Shown one piece after another: positions 63,326-64,000 of a stretch of 64,000 nucleotides of DNA. Every line of letters begins with the position of its first letter. Position 1 is the first letter of the stretch. Source of the stretch: Thiohalomonas denitrificans (GTDB lineage Bacteria > Pseudomonadota > Gammaproteobacteria > Thiohalomonadales > Thiohalomonadaceae); contig DYFR01000021.1 of the NCBI GenBank assembly GCA_020725115.1, positions 1 through 64,000 on the forward strand. The letters run 5' to 3'. Under the pieces are notes generated by a model that was not told the DNA's origin, did no database searches, and saw only the letters and a list, made by a program, of their open reading frames with translations. The position numbers and the translations under genes were made by a program.

Positions 63326-64000
63326 TCAGTTGGCCGCGGCCTTTTCGGGCTGCGCACCGGCGGCTTCGCCGCGGTCAAACACTTCACCCTTGAATATCCA
63401 CACCTTGACGCCGATCACGCCATAGGTGGTATTCGCCTCGGCGACACCGTAATCGATGTCTGCACGCAGTGTGTGCAGGGGTACACGCCCCTCACGCACC
63501 CACTCGCTCCGTGCGATTTCGGCGCCATTAAGCCGGCCACCGACGTTGATCTTCACACCCAGGGCACCGAGGCGCATGGCATTCTGTACGGCGCGCTTCA
63601 TGGCACGACGGAACATGATGCGTCGCTCCAGCTGCTGGGCAATGCTCTGTGCCACCAACGTGGCATCCAGCTCGGGCTTGCGCACTTCCTCGATGTTGAT
63701 GTGCACAGGCACCTTCATCAGGTCGGCGACTTCCTGACGCAGACGCTCTATATCCTCACCCTTCTTGCCAATCACCAGACCGGGACGGGCAGTGTAAATG
63801 GTAATACGAGCGTTACGTGCCGGCCGCTCAATCTGAACACGGCTGATGGATGCCTGAGCCAGCTTCTTCTGCAGGAACTCGCGCACCTTGAGATCCATAT
63901 GCAGAAACTCAGGGAAGTTCTTGCTGTCGGCATACCACTTGGAGGTCCAATCCTTGGTGATGCCAAGGCGGAATCCGGTCGGGTGAACTTTGTGTCCCAT
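63326..64000 (-). CDS. rpsC: 30S ribosomal protein S3
   Basis: S3 (224 residues) has an N-terminal KH domain ([18 protein letters not shown]) and a C-terminal domain with [20 protein letters not shown]. The start codon occupies the last three bases of the window, so the gene is complete but its ribosome-binding site is not visible. It belongs to the S10 operon continuing beyond the window. Confidence 0.98.
   Translation of the reverse strand: MGHKVHPTGFRLGITKDWTSKWYADSKNFPEFLHMDLKVREFLQKKLAQASISRVQIERPARNARITIYTARPGLVIGKKGEDIERLRQEVADLMKVPVHINIEEVRKPELDATLVAQSIAQQLERRIMFRRAMKRAVQNAMRLGALGVKINVGGRLNGAEIARSEWVREGRVPLHTLRADIDYGVAEANTTYGVIGVKVWIFKGEVFDRGEAAGAQPEKAAAN

Overview
The window is a GC-rich chromosomal segment of a gammaproteobacterium. 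The evidence is the gene order ribF-ileS-lspA-fkpB-ispH, the murJ/rpsT/proB/cgtA/rpmA/rplU/ispB neighbourhood, the complete rpsC-to-rplQ ribosomal block with rpoA, the AmpD and AmpE proteins, a YajR-like transporter near ssb and uvrA, and a Pseudomonas-type minor-pilin operon with pilY1 and pilY2. The species cannot be named from the sequence. A free-living environmental lineage (Chromatiales- or Acidiferrobacterales-like) is an inference from the density of signalling genes and intergenic repeats.

Positions 1-28000 are signalling, stress and transport genes. They include three GGDEF-EAL cyclic-di-GMP proteins: a double-PAS membrane protein, a membrane protein with a periplasmic c-type haem motif, and a soluble protein with four CBS domains. 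They also include a lone CZB zinc-sensor domain, one NarX-type histidine kinase with two sister LuxR-type response regulators, cobalamin lower-ligand genes (cobT, cobU, a cobC-like phosphatase), ampD and ampE, and two double-domain Usp proteins. A membrane module holds two paralogous DUF1538 proteins, a P-II-like protein, a CBS protein, a thioredoxin-like protein and a CPA1-type cation/proton antiporter. An AGCS symporter, an FKBP isomerase, nadC, tRNA-Thr(CGT), a Fur-family regulator and thiO follow.

Positions 28188-35103 are a type IV pilus minor-pilin operon (fimT-pilV-pilW-pilX-pilY1-pilY2-pilE) closed by a terminator. Positions 35226-43084 read leftward as murJ, ribF, a GxxExxY nuclease-like gene, ileS, lspA, fkpB and ispH; the GxxExxY gene and its flanking inverted repeats interrupt the usually adjacent ribF-ileS pair. 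Positions 43171-53556 are housekeeping genes: rpsT, proB, cgtA, rpmA, rplU, ispB, tRNA-Pro(CGG), ssb, a YajR-like MFS transporter, uvrA and a SAM hydroxide adenosyltransferase. Positions 53592-64000 are the S10 (end)/spc/alpha ribosomal operons in standard order on the minus strand.

The most unusual feature is the intergenic DNA. Four spacers hold short-tandem heptamer arrays followed by the complementary array, so each could fold into a large hairpin. Several families of dispersed inverted repeats (REP/BIME-like, CGCAGAG-type, GCAAATG-type, GGGCGGGCCGTGCCCGCC-type) occupy other spacers. One CGCAGAG pair brackets the GxxExxY gene and supplies both the new end of ribF and the end of the cassette gene, which is the best candidate here for an undescribed mobile element. 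The DUF1538/P-II-like/CBS module is the best candidate for an uncharacterised transport-regulation system.
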